From contig JAEESU010000027.1 in assembly GCA_016290095.1 (NCBI GenBank), forward strand, positions 36,457-100,456: a DNA stretch of 64,000 nucleotides, read 5' to 3'. Positions within the stretch are counted from its first letter, which is position 1. Every line of letters begins with the position of its first letter. The DNA comes from Clostridia bacterium (GTDB taxonomy: Bacteria; Bacillota; Clostridia; TANB77; CAG-508). The translations under genes and the position numbers were made by a program. Below, piece by piece: positions 17,727 to 27,308 of this stretch. Under the pieces are notes generated by a model that saw only the letters and a list, made by a program, of their open reading frames with translations, did not search any database and was not told the origin of the DNA.

Positions 17727-20051
17727 TACTTTAAATTTTAGTTTTCCATCTTCCATATAACCATAAATTGTTTGATTTGCTGATACTTCGTTTCTTAATA
17801 TCATTTCTGCAATTTCATCTTCTACTAGTTTTTGGATAGCTCTTCTTAGTGGTCTTGCACCATATTTTAAATCAGTTCCATTCTTGACAATATATTGTTT
17901 GGCTTCTAAATTTAACTCTAGTTTAATTTCTTTAGAATTAAGAGCTTCTTGAGTTTTTGCAAGTAGTAAATCAACAATTTGTAATAGTTCATTTTCTGTT
18001 AATGCACTAAATACAATAGTTTCGTCTACTCTATTTAAAAACTCTGGTCTAAATACATCTTTTAAGGCATTTAGTATTTTATCTTTATTATTAACTAAGT
18101 TTTGACCATTACTAAAACCAATAGAATTGTTATTTAAATTAGAACCTGCATTAGATGTCATAATAATAATTGTATTTTCAAAACTTACAGTATTTCCTTG
18201 ACTGTCAGTAAGTTTTCCATCATCTAGTACTTGTAATAAAATGTTAAATACATCTGGATGAGCTTTTTCAATTTCATCAAATAGAATTATAGAATATGGT
18301 CTTCTTTTAACTTTTTCAGTTAGCTGACCAGCATCATCATATCCTACATATCCAGGAGGTGAACCTATTAGTTTTGAAGTAGAATGACTTTCCATATATT
18401 CAGACATATCTATTCTAATAATATTTTCTTCACTTCCAAACATTTCATATGCTAATGCTTTAGCAAGTTCTGTTTTACCTACACCTGTAGGACCAACAAA
18501 TATGAATGATGGTGGACGTTTAGTACTTTGAAGACCAGCCCTATTTCTTCTAATAGCCTTAGAAACTGCTACTATAGCATCATCTTGAGAAATAACATGT
18601 TTATGAAGGTTTTTCTCTAGATTTAGTAATTTTTCTGTTTCAGCTTCAGTAATTTTTGTAACTGGAATCTTTGTCCATCTTTCAATTACTTCTGCTATAT
18701 CTTGAACAGTAAGCACACAAGGTTTTAAGTCTTTTTCTATAGAATCCATTCTTTCTAACAATGAACATTCTTTAGATTTTAATTCTGCAGCTTTTTGATA
18801 GTCTTCTGTTGAATCAGAAGATACAGCATCTTCTTTTTCTTCAGCAACTTTTTTTAGTTCATTTTTTATTAATTCTAGTTCAAATAGAGCTTTATTTTTA
18901 AGATTCAATTTTGAACAAGCTTCGTCTATTAAATCTATAGCTTTGTCTGGTAAAAATCTATCATGAATGTATTTTTCTGACATTTTAACCGCTTTTTCAA
19001 TAATATCTGGTGTGATTGAAACTTTGTGATAATCTTCGTAATATTTTTTTATTCCTTTGATTATTTCTATTGTTTCATTAATAGTAGGTTCTTCAACAAT
19101 AATAGGTTGAAATCTTCTTTCTAAAGCAGAATCTTTTTCTATATATTTTCTATATTCTTTTAAAGTAGTAGTTCCAATTAATTGAATTTCTCCATTAGAT
19201 AGAGAAGGTTTTAAAATATTAGCAGCATTCATAGAATGTTCTGCATCACCAGCTCCTATTATGTTGTGAATTTCATCAATTACTAAAATAATGTTTCCAT
19301 AAGTTTTACATTCATCAACAAGAGATTTCATTCTAGCTTCAAACTGACCTCTAAACTGAGTACCTGCTATAACAGCAGTCATATCTATTAAATAAACTTC
19401 TTTATTTAATAGTTTTGCGGGAACTTGTTCACGAGCAATCTTAAGAGCTAATCCTTGTGCTATTGCTGTTTTACCAACACCGGGTTCACCTATTAGACAA
19501 GGATTATTCTTAGAACGTCTATTTAGAATTTGAATCATTCTTTCAATTTCTTGGTCTCTACCAATGATTTCATCTAATTGACCATTTTTAGCTTTATCAG
19601 TAAGATTAGTTCCATATGTGTCTAAGAATTTCTTCTTATTATTTTTAGTTTTTTTCTGTACTTTTACAGTTTTATTAGAATTTGATTCTTCTTCAGAAGC
19701 AGAAGCTTCTTCTTTTTTATCATCACTATTATTAGCTTGAGCTTTAAAAATACCAAAGAAATTCTTAATAGGATTTTCTTCATCATCGATATTTTCTAAA
19801 TCTTCTGAGTTAATCCCAAGAGCCTCTAAATTCATGTTTTCAGAAAAATCTTTTAATATATTTTCTAGTTGATTAGACATATCTTCAATTTCATCGTTAG
19901 AAATATTTGCATTTTTGGCTAAAACTTCTAAGGGATTTATTCCTTTTTCCTTAGCACAATTATAGCAAAGACCTTCAACTGTTTTTTTGCCATTTTCAAC
20001 TTTATTTAAAAACACAACTGCTGTGTTCTTATTACAAACTGAACATATCAT
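17724..20051 (-). CDS. clpE: ClpE-type Clp/Hsp100 ATPase with N-terminal zinc finger
   Basis: This 775-residue protein begins with a treble-clef-type zinc finger (CSVC at residues 3-6 and CYNC at 29-32), followed by an acidic and then Lys-rich linker to about residue 145. Two AAA+ modules follow: the first with GEPGVGKT (about 188-195) and VIDEIHNIIGAG, the second with GPTGVGKTELAK, MSEYMESHS and ILFDEIEKAH. A coiled-coil middle region separates them. The classical Clp_N repeat domain is absent, which fits ClpE. ClpE unfolds substrates for ClpP, mainly under stress. A sigma-A promoter is visible, but no CtsR-type operator (AGGTCAAA repeats). Confidence 0.88.
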   Translation of the reverse strand: MICSVCNKNTAVVFLNKVENGKKTVEGLCYNCAKEKGINPLEVLAKNANISNDEIEDMSNQLENILKDFSENMNLEALGINSEDLENIDDEENPIKNFFGIFKAQANNSDDKKEEASASEEESNSNKTVKVQKKTKNNKKKFLDTYGTNLTDKAKNGQLDEIIGRDQEIERMIQILNRRSKNNPCLIGEPGVGKTAIAQGLALKIAREQVPAKLLNKEVYLIDMTAVIAGTQFRGQFEARMKSLVDECKTYGNIILVIDEIHNIIGAGDAEHSMNAANILKPSLSNGEIQLIGTTTLKEYRKYIEKDSALERRFQPIIVEEPTINETIEIIKGIKKYYEDYHKVSITPDIIEKAVKMSEKYIHDRFLPDKAIDLIDEACSKLNLKNKALFELELIKNELKKVAEEKEDAVSSDSTEDYQKAAELKSKECSLLERMDSIEKDLKPCVLTVQDIAEVIERWTKIPVTKITEAETEKLLNLEKNLHKHVISQDDAIVAVSKAIRRNRAGLQSTKRPPSFIFVGPTGVGKTELAKALAYEMFGSEENIIRIDMSEYMESHSTSKLIGSPPGYVGYDDAGQLTEKVKRRPYSIILFDEIEKAHPDVFNILLQVLDDGKLTDSQGNTVSFENTIIIMTSNAGSNLNNNSIGFSNGQNLVNNKDKILNALKDVFRPEFLNRVDETIVFSALTENELLQIVDLLLAKTQEALNSKEIKLELNLEAKQYIVKNGTDLKYGARPLRRAIQKLVEDEIAEMILRNEVSANQTIYGYMEDGKLKFKV

Positions 20052-20089
20052 TATATGAATCTCCTTAGTTTAAATTTATAATATAAGAT

Positions 20090-20118
20090 ATCATACAATA
20101 TTTTTCAAATATAGTCAA
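20090..20118 (-). promoter_or_regulatory. clpE-like gene promoter (minus strand)
   Basis: Read on the minus strand: TTGACT, 17 bases, TATGAT, about 40 bases before the start codon. Confidence 0.6.
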
Positions 20119-20154
20119 TGGATTTTGCTTGAAAAAACTGAAAGAAAAACAAAA

Positions 20155-20213
20155 AAATAGCAAACTTATAACTAGAGTGCTATTTCCGAAACTAAAAAAT
20201 TTTTAGTGTTTTT
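20155..20213. terminator. two hairpins between divergent genes
   Basis: AAATAGCA (20155-20162) pairs with TGCTATTT (20178-20185); a second palindrome, ACTAAAAA-TTTTTAGT, lies at 20191-20207. Neither follows a gene end, since the flanking genes diverge. They could be regulatory structures or a remnant of a lost gene's terminator. Confidence 0.3.
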
Positions 20214-20229
20214 ACATATTAAAAAATAA

Positions 20230-20258
20230 TTGATATTTTTATAGATAAATGCTATAAT
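20230..20258 (+). promoter_or_regulatory. promoter of the DUF4163-type gene
   Basis: TTGATA, 17 bases, TATAAT preceded by TGC (extended -10), about 40 bases before the ATG. Confidence 0.7.
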
Positions 20259-20299
20259 AGAATCGATTTGATATAACTAAAGATTAAGAGGAGAATAGA

Positions 20300-21169
20300 A
20301 TGATAAGACAAATTAGAAAATTTGTTGCCAACTTAACAGGTGCAAATAGATATTTATTTTTTGCTGTTTTATTTGTAATTTGCGTTGTGGCACTATGTTT
20401 AGGAATTTATATTCAGTTTTTTTACAAATATGCTGACACAGACCCTTTGATGATAGGAATAAATATTGGAAGTAAAAAAACTGCGGAAGAAATATATATT
20501 TTAAAATCTAATTTTAATAATTTGTTTACGGATTCTCTAGTAATTAATAGCGAAAATGTAAGAGTTGATAAAATTGAAACTTCAAAAACTTTGGTATATA
20601 CAGCATATGATTTGGTTGATAAAGATGAAAATTATTATGATGTAAATGCGCAAATACCAATTATTAACATTGATACTGAAGAAGCAAAAAAAATTAATTC
20701 TGAAATAATAGATGAATTTTGGAATACAGCTAGTAATGTTATGCGTAAAAAAGATGGAAGTTCAGTTTACACAGTAACATATGCAGCATTTATAAATGAC
20801 GAAATTCTATCATTAGTAGTAAAATCATCATTAAAGGGTGAAGGAAAAGCTGAAAAAGTTGTTATAAAAACATTTAATTATAGTTTACGAGAAGAAAGAA
20901 GAGTTAGTCTGCAAGAATTAATAGAAGCTAAGGGAGTAACAAATGCTGAAGTTCAAAATATTATTAATCAAGACATAAAAACAGCTTACAATAATGCAAA
21001 AATTATTGCAGAAGAATATGGTGTTTTGTATGAAAGAGATTTACAAAATGAAATATATAAAATTGAAAATACAGAAAACTTCTTTTTAACACAAGATGGG
21101 TATGTATATATTGTTTATGCATACGGAAATAATGATTATACTAATGAGATGGATATTATAATATTCTAA
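20300..21169 (+). CDS. membrane-anchored DUF4163/DUF3298-like protein
   Basis: This 289-residue protein has one membrane helix (about residues 18-42) and then an extracytoplasmic region. YYDVNAQIPIINIDTEEAKKINSEI followed by a beta-rich stretch (YAAFINDEILSLVVKSSL) is typical of the DUF4163 to DUF3298 pair found in RsiV-type and PdaC-type proteins. RsiV uses this domain to bind lysozyme, while PdaC adds a deacetylase; here no deacetylase or anti-sigma domain is present. GAGGAG precedes the ATG. It is followed after 21 bases by the YibE/F-like gene, suggesting an operon. The ligand is unknown. Confidence 0.75.
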   Translation: MIRQIRKFVANLTGANRYLFFAVLFVICVVALCLGIYIQFFYKYADTDPLMIGINIGSKKTAEEIYILKSNFNNLFTDSLVINSENVRVDKIETSKTLVYTAYDLVDKDENYYDVNAQIPIINIDTEEAKKINSEIIDEFWNTASNVMRKKDGSSVYTVTYAAFINDEILSLVVKSSLKGEGKAEKVVIKTFNYSLREERRVSLQELIEAKGVTNAEVQNIINQDIKTAYNNAKIIAEEYGVLYERDLQNEIYKIENTENFFLTQDGYVYIVYAYGNNDYTNEMDIIIF

Positions 21170-21190
21170 TAGTAGAAGGGAGCATATAAC

Positions 21191-22417
21191 TTGAGAAAAG
21201 TTAGTTTAATTTTATTAATAATTGTACTAATAATACATTCTTTAACATTTTTTTCATTTGCTACTGAAGAAATAACTTCAGAAGCAGAAACAACTCAAAG
21301 CGAGGAACCTCCGGAAGAAAAGAATGAAGAGTTCAAAGAGAATGTAGTAAATACAATAGGAAAAATAGTAGAAACAAACGGAATTAAAGAAGTAGTAACA
21401 GGTTCTGTTGTTGATCAAGTACAAGAGGTTGTAGTAGAAATTATTAAAGGTGACTATATAGGAGAAGAATTTACTACAGAATATGTTTTGTCATATGATT
21501 TAGAAGGAAAAATGCTAGTTTATGAATTAGACATAGGTGACAAAGTAGAAGTACAAATAACAGAAGACCAAAATGGAAATACAACGGCTACAGTAATGGA
21601 AGTGTATAGAGCAAATAATATTATTTGGATTGTTGTTTTATTCTTTTTAAGCATAGTAATTATTGGTGGAAAAAATGGAATTAGAACAGTAATAGGACTT
21701 ATATTTGCAATAGCATTTATTTACTTATTCATGATTAGAAGAGTATTTTATGGAGCAAATGCAATTTCAAATTCTATTTTTACAATAATTGTTGTAATAG
21801 CAGGAACATTTATTATTATAAGTGGATTAAATAGAAGAACAGTAAGTGCTGCAATTGGTACTTTTGGCGGAGTTATTTCTGCAGGTATTATTGGATTAAT
21901 ATTTAATCATTTGTCAAAATTAACAGGTGCATATGAAGATGCAATATCATTAAGTGCTAACTTATCAATTGTTCAATTTAATTTTAGAGACTTATTATTT
22001 GCGAGTTTATTAATATCAGCACTAGGTGCTTGTATGGATATTGGAATATCAATAGCAACAGCATTAGATGAAATCAAGAAAACTGAACCAGATGTTACAT
22101 GGCAAGAATTATTTAAAAAGGGAATGGAAGTAGGAAGAAATAATATTGGAACAATGACTAATACTTTAGTATTAGCATATGTAGGAGCATCTTTAAGTAT
22201 ATTAATGTTATACATGGCATCTGATATGAGCTTATTAGAAATTGTTAACAAAGAAAAAATAGCAGAACAAATAGTATTAGCAATAGTAGGAAGTATGGGT
22301 GTTGTTTATACAGTTCCAATTACTTCAATAATATATGCATTAATAAACAGACACAAAATAATATATAAAAGGGTAGCTGAAAATAAAGTAGACGGAAAAA
22401 GAAGTTTAAAATTATAA
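21191..22417 (+). CDS. YibE/F-like multi-pass membrane protein
   Basis: The 408-residue product starts at TTG 21191 with AGAAGGGAG as ribosome binding site. A signal-like helix (about residues 5-24) is followed by an acidic extracytoplasmic domain to about residue 145. At least seven membrane segments then include VVLFFLSIVIIGGKNGIRTVIGL (shown in part) and the family-typical DIGISIATALDEI and GTMTNTLVLAYVGASL. YibE/F proteins are widespread integral membrane proteins in Bacillota of undefined transport or signalling function. The gene converges on htrA across the large hairpin at 22453-22529. Confidence 0.85.
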   Translation: MRKVSLILLIIVLIIHSLTFFSFATEEITSEAETTQSEEPPEEKNEEFKENVVNTIGKIVETNGIKEVVTGSVVDQVQEVVVEIIKGDYIGEEFTTEYVLSYDLEGKMLVYELDIGDKVEVQITEDQNGNTTATVMEVYRANNIIWIVVLFFLSIVIIGGKNGIRTVIGLIFAIAFIYLFMIRRVFYGANAISNSIFTIIVVIAGTFIIISGLNRRTVSAAIGTFGGVISAGIIGLIFNHLSKLTGAYEDAISLSANLSIVQFNFRDLLFASLLISALGACMDIGISIATALDEIKKTEPDVTWQELFKKGMEVGRNNIGTMTNTLVLAYVGASLSILMLYMASDMSLLEIVNKEKIAEQIVLAIVGSMGVVYTVPITSIIYALINRHKIIYKRVAENKVDGKRSLKL

Positions 22418-22452
22418 AAGATTATATATTAATTTTTGATAAAATAATTTCA

Positions 22453-22529
22453 TAGAAATTTTAAAAGAGCAATGTGAGCCTTTCTCATTAAAAGATGAGT
22501 ACTTCTCACATTGCTCTTTACAATTTCTA
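22453..22529. repeat. structured hairpin element, copy A
   Basis: The outer stem TAGAAATT/AATTTCTA encloses a 13-bp stem (22466-22478 with 22505-22517), an internal loop and an inner CTCAT/ATGAG hairpin. It is immediately preceded by TTTCA, completing the TTTCATAGAAAT start shared with the elements at 46440 and 29387 (reverse). It may act as a bidirectional terminator between yibE/F-like and htrA. Confidence 0.75.
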
Positions 22530-22545
22530 AATTCAATTAAATATT

Positions 22546-23835
22546 TTATCTAAAGAAGTAATCAAATAATGAATATCCATCATCATATTGTTGTGAATTA
22601 AAGTTTTGACTTTGATTATTTTGTTCTTCTTCCTCTTGTTCAGGTGTTTCTGCGAGTTTGACATCAATTTCTGTTTCAGCACCATCTCTATATACTGTTA
22701 GAGTAACAGTATCTCCAATATTGTAAGTATATTTTACTTTATTTAATTCATTAACAGATTTTACTTCTTGACCTGCAATTTTTGTTATTATGTCTGATTT
22801 CTTCAAACCAGCTTTCTCGGCTGGAGAATCTTTTTCAACTTCTTCAACATATACTCCTTCAGGAATATTATATCTTTCTGCCACTTGACTTCCAACTGAT
22901 GAACCACTGATTCCTATATAAGGTCTTTTAACTGTTTGGAATTCGATTAGCTGTTGAACAATATTTGTTGTAGATGAAATTGGAATAGCAAATCCAATAC
23001 CTTCAACTCCATTTCCAGCTAATTTTAATGTATTAATACCAATTACTTCTCCATTAGCATTTACCAAAGCACCGCCACTATTTCCATTATTTATGGCTGC
23101 ATCTGTTTGAATTGCTGTGTATGTTGTTCCATCGCTTTCAACTTCTCTATCTATAGCACTTACAATTCCACTTGTAACGGAATAATCCATTCCTAAAGGA
23201 TTTCCAATAGCCATAACGAATTCTCCAACTTTTAGATCGTTAGAATTTCCTAAAGTTGCAGGTGTTAAACCTTCTTTTTCAACTTTTAATACAGCTAAAT
23301 CCGTATATGGATCAGTTCCTATAATTGTTGCATCATATTCTTTATCATCATTATAGAATTTTACTACTATACCTGTAGCTTGTTCTATGGCATAATAGCT
23401 AGAAGTGCCTTCGGATGAAACAACATGGTTATTTGTTAAAATATAACCATCTTCTGAAATTACTATTCCAGATCCTGTAGCACTAGAAGTAGTAGAACCA
23501 AATATTGAACTAATTTGGTAATTTACTTTTATACCAACAACAGATGGTAATACTTTTTCAGCAACAGAACTTGCAGTTTCTGAATATTCTGCAATATTTA
23601 TGAAACTTGCTGTTGATGAAGATGGAACAGAAATATTTGAACTAGTTCCTTTAATTAATTTATCTTTTATTGAGGGTACTCCAAAACAAGTACCAACAAC
23701 TAAAGTTGCTCCAACTATTCCAGAAACGAATGGGACAAAAACACTTTTTCCAAAGCCACCATTTGAATAGTGAGTAGATTTGCTCTTCTTGAAAGAGTTT
23801 TCATTACTGAAGTTAAATTCATTTTCGTCATTCAT
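22546..23835 (-). CDS. htrA: membrane-anchored HtrA/DegP-type serine protease (S1C)
   Basis: This 429-residue protein has a cytoplasmic Asn/Ser-rich N-terminus and one membrane helix (about residues 32-50). The trypsin-like domain has TNNHVV (His), DLAVLKV (Asp) and NNGNSGGALVN (Ser), and one C-terminal PDZ domain (PAEKAGLKKSDIITKI) precedes an acidic and Asn/Gln-rich tail. It degrades misfolded extracytoplasmic proteins. The start at 23835 is chosen because GGAGG lies 9-13 bases upstream; the ATG seven codons earlier would place that site inside the gene. It is monocistronic, reading toward the yibE/F-like gene. Confidence 0.94.
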   Translation of the reverse strand: MNDENEFNFSNENSFKKSKSTHYSNGGFGKSVFVPFVSGIVGATLVVGTCFGVPSIKDKLIKGTSSNISVPSSSTASFINIAEYSETASSVAEKVLPSVVGIKVNYQISSIFGSTTSSATGSGIVISEDGYILTNNHVVSSEGTSSYYAIEQATGIVVKFYNDDKEYDATIIGTDPYTDLAVLKVEKEGLTPATLGNSNDLKVGEFVMAIGNPLGMDYSVTSGIVSAIDREVESDGTTYTAIQTDAAINNGNSGGALVNANGEVIGINTLKLAGNGVEGIGFAIPISSTTNIVQQLIEFQTVKRPYIGISGSSVGSQVAERYNIPEGVYVEEVEKDSPAEKAGLKKSDIITKIAGQEVKSVNELNKVKYTYNIGDTVTLTVYRDGAETEIDVKLAETPEQEEEEQNNQSQNFNSQQYDDGYSLFDYFFR

Positions 23836-23869
23836 AATAATACCTCCATATATCATTTCTCTAATGTAT

Positions 23870-23898
23870 ATAATACCTCAAAAAAATCTAAGATACAA
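23870..23898 (-). promoter_or_regulatory. htrA promoter (minus strand)
   Basis: Minus strand: TTGTAT, 17 bases, TATTAT, about 35 bases before the start. Confidence 0.5.
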
Positions 23899-23920
23899 TA
23901 GAAAAAATTAAATTAAATTA

Positions 23921-23949
23921 TTGAAATATTTTCCTTATATAGATATAAT
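23921..23949 (+). promoter_or_regulatory. rnhB promoter
   Basis: TTGAAA, 17 bases, TATAAT. A second -10-like TATAAT (23955-23960) follows. Confidence 0.55.
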
Positions 23950-23998
23950 ATCGATATAATATTAAAATAAAATTAAAAATAGAAAAAAAAGTAAAAAA

Positions 23999-24628
23999 AT
24001 GAAAGAAAAAGAATTAGAAAGATTAACACTTTTAAAAGAAGAAGAGAATAAATTATACAAAAAAAATATAGAATATATATGTGGCATAGATGAAGCTGGA
24101 AGAGGGCCTTTGGCAGGACCTGTTGTTGTGGGAGCCGTAGTGCTTCCAAAAGATTCATTTATAGAAGGTGTGAATGATTCAAAAAAAGTTTCAGAGAAAA
24201 AAAGAGAATTACTTTATGAACAAATTACAAAAGAAACAATAAGCTATAGTGTTGGAATTGTTGATCAAAAGACTATTGATGAAATAAATATACTAAATGC
24301 AACTAAATTAGGAGTAAAACTTGCTTTAGAAGGATTAAAGATAAAACCAGAAATTATTATGGTAGATGCTTTAAGCAATATGGATACATTGGGCATTCCT
24401 TATATTTCTGTAATCAAAGGTGATGCAAAAAACTATTGTATTGCTGCAGCTTCAATAATTGCTAAAGTTACAAGAGATAGAATTATGAGAGAATGGGACG
24501 AAATATATCCGGTTTACGGTTTTGCTAAACACAAAGGATATGGTACGGCTGAGCATATTAAAGCAATTAAAGATAATGGACCATGTATTTTACATAGAGA
24601 AACATTTATTAAAAATTTTATAAAATAG
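23999..24628 (+). CDS. rnhB: ribonuclease HII
   Basis: This 209-residue protein has a charged N-terminal helix and then CGIDEAGRGPLAGPVVVGAVVL with the Asp-Glu pair of the RNase HII active site, a later MVDALSNM and IIAKVTRDRIMREWDEIYPVYGFAKHKGYGT (shown as the conserved block). It removes RNA primers and single ribonucleotides from DNA hybrids. The ribosome binding site is weak (AAAAGT). It is followed after 28 bases by two nucleoside phosphorylase genes. All catalytic carboxylates are visible. Confidence 0.95.
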   Translation: MKEKELERLTLLKEEENKLYKKNIEYICGIDEAGRGPLAGPVVVGAVVLPKDSFIEGVNDSKKVSEKKRELLYEQITKETISYSVGIVDQKTIDEINILNATKLGVKLALEGLKIKPEIIMVDALSNMDTLGIPYISVIKGDAKNYCIAAASIIAKVTRDRIMREWDEIYPVYGFAKHKGYGTAEHIKAIKDNGPCILHRETFIKNFIK

Positions 24629-24656
24629 TAGTTTACAAAAGAAAGGAAGAAAAAGA

Positions 24657-25970
24657 ATGGATATAAAAAGTATCATTCGCAAAAAAAGAAACAAAGAGGA
24701 ACTAACAAGAGATGAAATTAAATATTTCGTTGGAAAGTTAGGAAGAGGAGAAATTACAGAAGCACAAGCAGCAGCTGTAATAAGTTACATCTATACTAAT
24801 GGATTAACAGAAGATGAAATTCTTTATTTAAGTATTGCTATGGCAGAGTCAGGAGATATGATTGATTTATCTGATATTTCTGATAAGATAGTAGACAAAC
24901 ACTCTACAGGTGGTCTTGGTGATAAAGCTACTATTTTATTAATGCCTATTTTAGCTTCTTTAGATATCCCAGTTGCAAAATTATCAAGTAGAGGTTATGG
25001 AATTACAGGTGGCACTATTGATAAATTAGAGTCAATTCCAGGTTTTAAAACAGATTTCACAATGGAAGAATTTAGATCAAAGCTTAGAAACGTTGGTGTT
25101 TGTTTAATGAACCAAGGTATGAATTTTGCGCCTGTTGAATCTAAAATGTATAAATTGAGAAATGAACTTGCTTGTCAAGATAGTTTACCAATAATTGCTG
25201 CTAGTTTAATGAGCTTAAAAATTGCAACAGGAAGCAATAAACTAGTATTTGATATTACATGTGGTAAAGGAACATATATTACTAATTTAGATCAAGCAAA
25301 AAGACTTGCGAAACTATTAGTTAAATTAGGTAAGAGAATTGATAAAGAAGTTGTATGTGTTATTACAAATATGAATCAACCAATAGGAATGTCTATAGGA
25401 CATAACCTAGAAATAAAAGAAACAATTATGGCTTTAAGAGGAATAATTGCTGATGATTTAGCGAATGTTGTTGAAGTAATAGGAAGTATCATGATAGCAT
25501 TAGCTACAGATAACAAGAACTTAGTAGAAAATTCAAAGACTATTAAAGAAACAATAAAATCTGGAAAAGCTTTTAATAAATTTAAAGAGATGGTTGCTGC
25601 ACAATATGGAGACACAGACTATATTGATGATCCTGAATTATTTGAAAAATCAAAATTTATTATGCCAGTTTTAGCAACAGAAGCTGGAACAGTAGCATCA
25701 ATAGATTCAGATATTGTAGGAAGTATTGCTTCATATTTAGGCGCTGGAAGAATGAAAGAAGAAGGAAAAATTAATAGAACAGCTGGAATAACACTAAATA
25801 AAAAAGTTGGCGATACTGTAATGGTAGGTGAGACATTAGCATATATTCATACAAATGATGAATCAAAGGTAAATAATACAACACAACACTTAAAAGATGC
25901 ATTTGAAATAACAACTAAAAAATTAAGCGATCATAATAAAATCTTATCCATTATTGAGGATGTAAAGTAA
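24657..25970 (+). CDS. thymidine/pyrimidine-nucleoside phosphorylase homologue, divergent copy
   Basis: This 437-residue protein has the three-domain layout of the family: an N-terminal helical domain with EITEAQAAAVISYIY, the phosphate-binding KHSTGGLGDKATILL, and the signature RGYGITGGTIDKLESIPG. In the base-binding segment it reads LIIAASLMSLKIATG-like (IIAASLMSLKIA), with Leu where the neighbouring paralogue and E. coli thymidine phosphorylase have the base-contacting Lys (E. coli Lys190). The family splits pyrimidine nucleosides with phosphate into base and sugar 1-phosphate. The lost Lys suggests altered substrate or reduced activity. The ribosome binding site is AAAGGAAG. It is directly followed by the second copy after 3 bases. 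Confidence 0.88.
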   Translation: MDIKSIIRKKRNKEELTRDEIKYFVGKLGRGEITEAQAAAVISYIYTNGLTEDEILYLSIAMAESGDMIDLSDISDKIVDKHSTGGLGDKATILLMPILASLDIPVAKLSSRGYGITGGTIDKLESIPGFKTDFTMEEFRSKLRNVGVCLMNQGMNFAPVESKMYKLRNELACQDSLPIIAASLMSLKIATGSNKLVFDITCGKGTYITNLDQAKRLAKLLVKLGKRIDKEVVCVITNMNQPIGMSIGHNLEIKETIMALRGIIADDLANVVEVIGSIMIALATDNKNLVENSKTIKETIKSGKAFNKFKEMVAAQYGDTDYIDDPELFEKSKFIMPVLATEAGTVASIDSDIVGSIASYLGAGRMKEEGKINRTAGITLNKKVGDTVMVGETLAYIHTNDESKVNNTTQHLKDAFEITTKKLSDHNKILSIIEDVK

Positions 25971-25973
25971 TAT

Positions 25974-27272
25974 ATGAATATATTAGAAGTTATTGAAAAG
26001 AAAAAGATAGGACAAGAACTATCAAAAGAGGAAATTGAATATTTTGTTAAAGGTTATACAAATGAAGAAATAACAGATTATCAAGCAGCGGCATTAATCA
26101 TGGCAATATGCATTAATGGAATGACTCAAGATGAAATTGTTTCACTAACAATTGCAATGGCAAATTCGGGTGATATTTTAGACTTGTCTGAAATATCAGA
26201 TCATATTGTTGATAAGCATTCTACAGGAGGAGTGGGAGATAAAGTAACATTAATTTTATTACCAGTAATTGCTTCATTTGGAATACCTGTTGGAAAAATG
26301 AGTGGTAGAGGATTAGGAATTACAGGTGGAACTATTGATAAGTTAGAATCAATTCCAGGATATAAAACAAATATTTCAATTGATGAATTTAAGAGAAATA
26401 TTAAAGAAGTTGGAATAAGTTTAATTTCACAAACACTAAATTTAGCACCAGCAGATAAGAAAATTTATGCTTTACGAGATACTATTTCTTGTACAAATAG
26501 CATGCCATTAATTGCTTCAAGTATAATGAGTAAAAAAATTGCTGCAGGAGCAAATGCTATTGTATTAGATGTAACATGTGGTAAAGGTGCTTTTATGCAA
26601 GAGAAAGATTCAGCCAAAAAATTAGCTAAATTAATGTCTTTAATAGGAAAACTTGCAAAAAGAGAAACAGTTTGTGTATTAACAAATATGGATGAACCAT
26701 TAGGAAAAGCGGTTGGAAACTCTCTAGAAGTAATAGAAGCAGTTGATGCTTTAAATGGTAAGATTGAGAAAGATGTTGAAGAAGTAGTAGTTACACTTGC
26801 TTCTCAAATGATGAAATTATCTGGTAAATATCCAAATGTTATAGATAATAAAAAATTAGTTTCAGAATCTCTTCGCAATGGTAAAGCATTCGAAAAATTT
26901 AAGGAGTTAGTAAAAAGACAAGGTGGAGATGTTACTTATATAGAAAATACAAACAAGTTTGAAAAAGCACCAATTATTATGCCTGTTTTGTCAGAAAAAG
27001 AAGGATTTGTAGAAGAATTAGATGCTGGGAAAGTTGGAAAAGCAGGTGTATTGTTAGGAATAGGAAGAATTAATAAAGAAGACTCAATTGATTCAAAAGT
27101 TGGATTAATATTTGAGAAGAAAATTGGAGATAATGTAAAAAAAGATGAAGTTTTAGCATATGTGCATGCAAGTTCAAAAGAAAAAGCAATAGAATGTGTA
27201 GAAAATATAAGAAATGCATATAGAATAGGAAATAAAAAAATAGTAAAGAAAAACATTATAGAAATAATGTAA
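25974..27272 (+). CDS. deoA: thymidine/pyrimidine-nucleoside phosphorylase
   Basis: This 432-residue protein has KHSTGGVGDKVTLILLP, SGRGLGITGGTIDKLESIPG and ALRDTISCTNSMPLIASSIMSKKIAAG (motif given in part: IASSIMSKKIA), which retain the Arg, Ser and Lys that contact the pyrimidine in characterised enzymes. It is a cytosolic salvage enzyme producing deoxyribose or ribose 1-phosphate. The start ATG follows the first copy by 3 bases and has a weak ribosome binding site (GTAA), suggesting coupled translation. The two tandem genes are clear paralogues. Whether thymidine, uridine or both are the substrate cannot be told from sequence. Confidence 0.92.
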   Translation: MNILEVIEKKKIGQELSKEEIEYFVKGYTNEEITDYQAAALIMAICINGMTQDEIVSLTIAMANSGDILDLSEISDHIVDKHSTGGVGDKVTLILLPVIASFGIPVGKMSGRGLGITGGTIDKLESIPGYKTNISIDEFKRNIKEVGISLISQTLNLAPADKKIYALRDTISCTNSMPLIASSIMSKKIAAGANAIVLDVTCGKGAFMQEKDSAKKLAKLMSLIGKLAKRETVCVLTNMDEPLGKAVGNSLEVIEAVDALNGKIEKDVEEVVVTLASQMMKLSGKYPNVIDNKKLVSESLRNGKAFEKFKELVKRQGGDVTYIENTNKFEKAPIIMPVLSEKEGFVEELDAGKVGKAGVLLGIGRINKEDSIDSKVGLIFEKKIGDNVKKDEVLAYVHASSKEKAIECVENIRNAYRIGNKKIVKKNIIEIM

Positions 27273-27308
27273 TATTAATAATGTACATAAGAAAGGCGGT
27301 AAAGTAAG

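Noticed and set aside
20052..20160. CtsR operator upstream of the clpE-like gene
   Set aside because: No direct AGGTCAAA repeats are present; only a normal promoter is visible.
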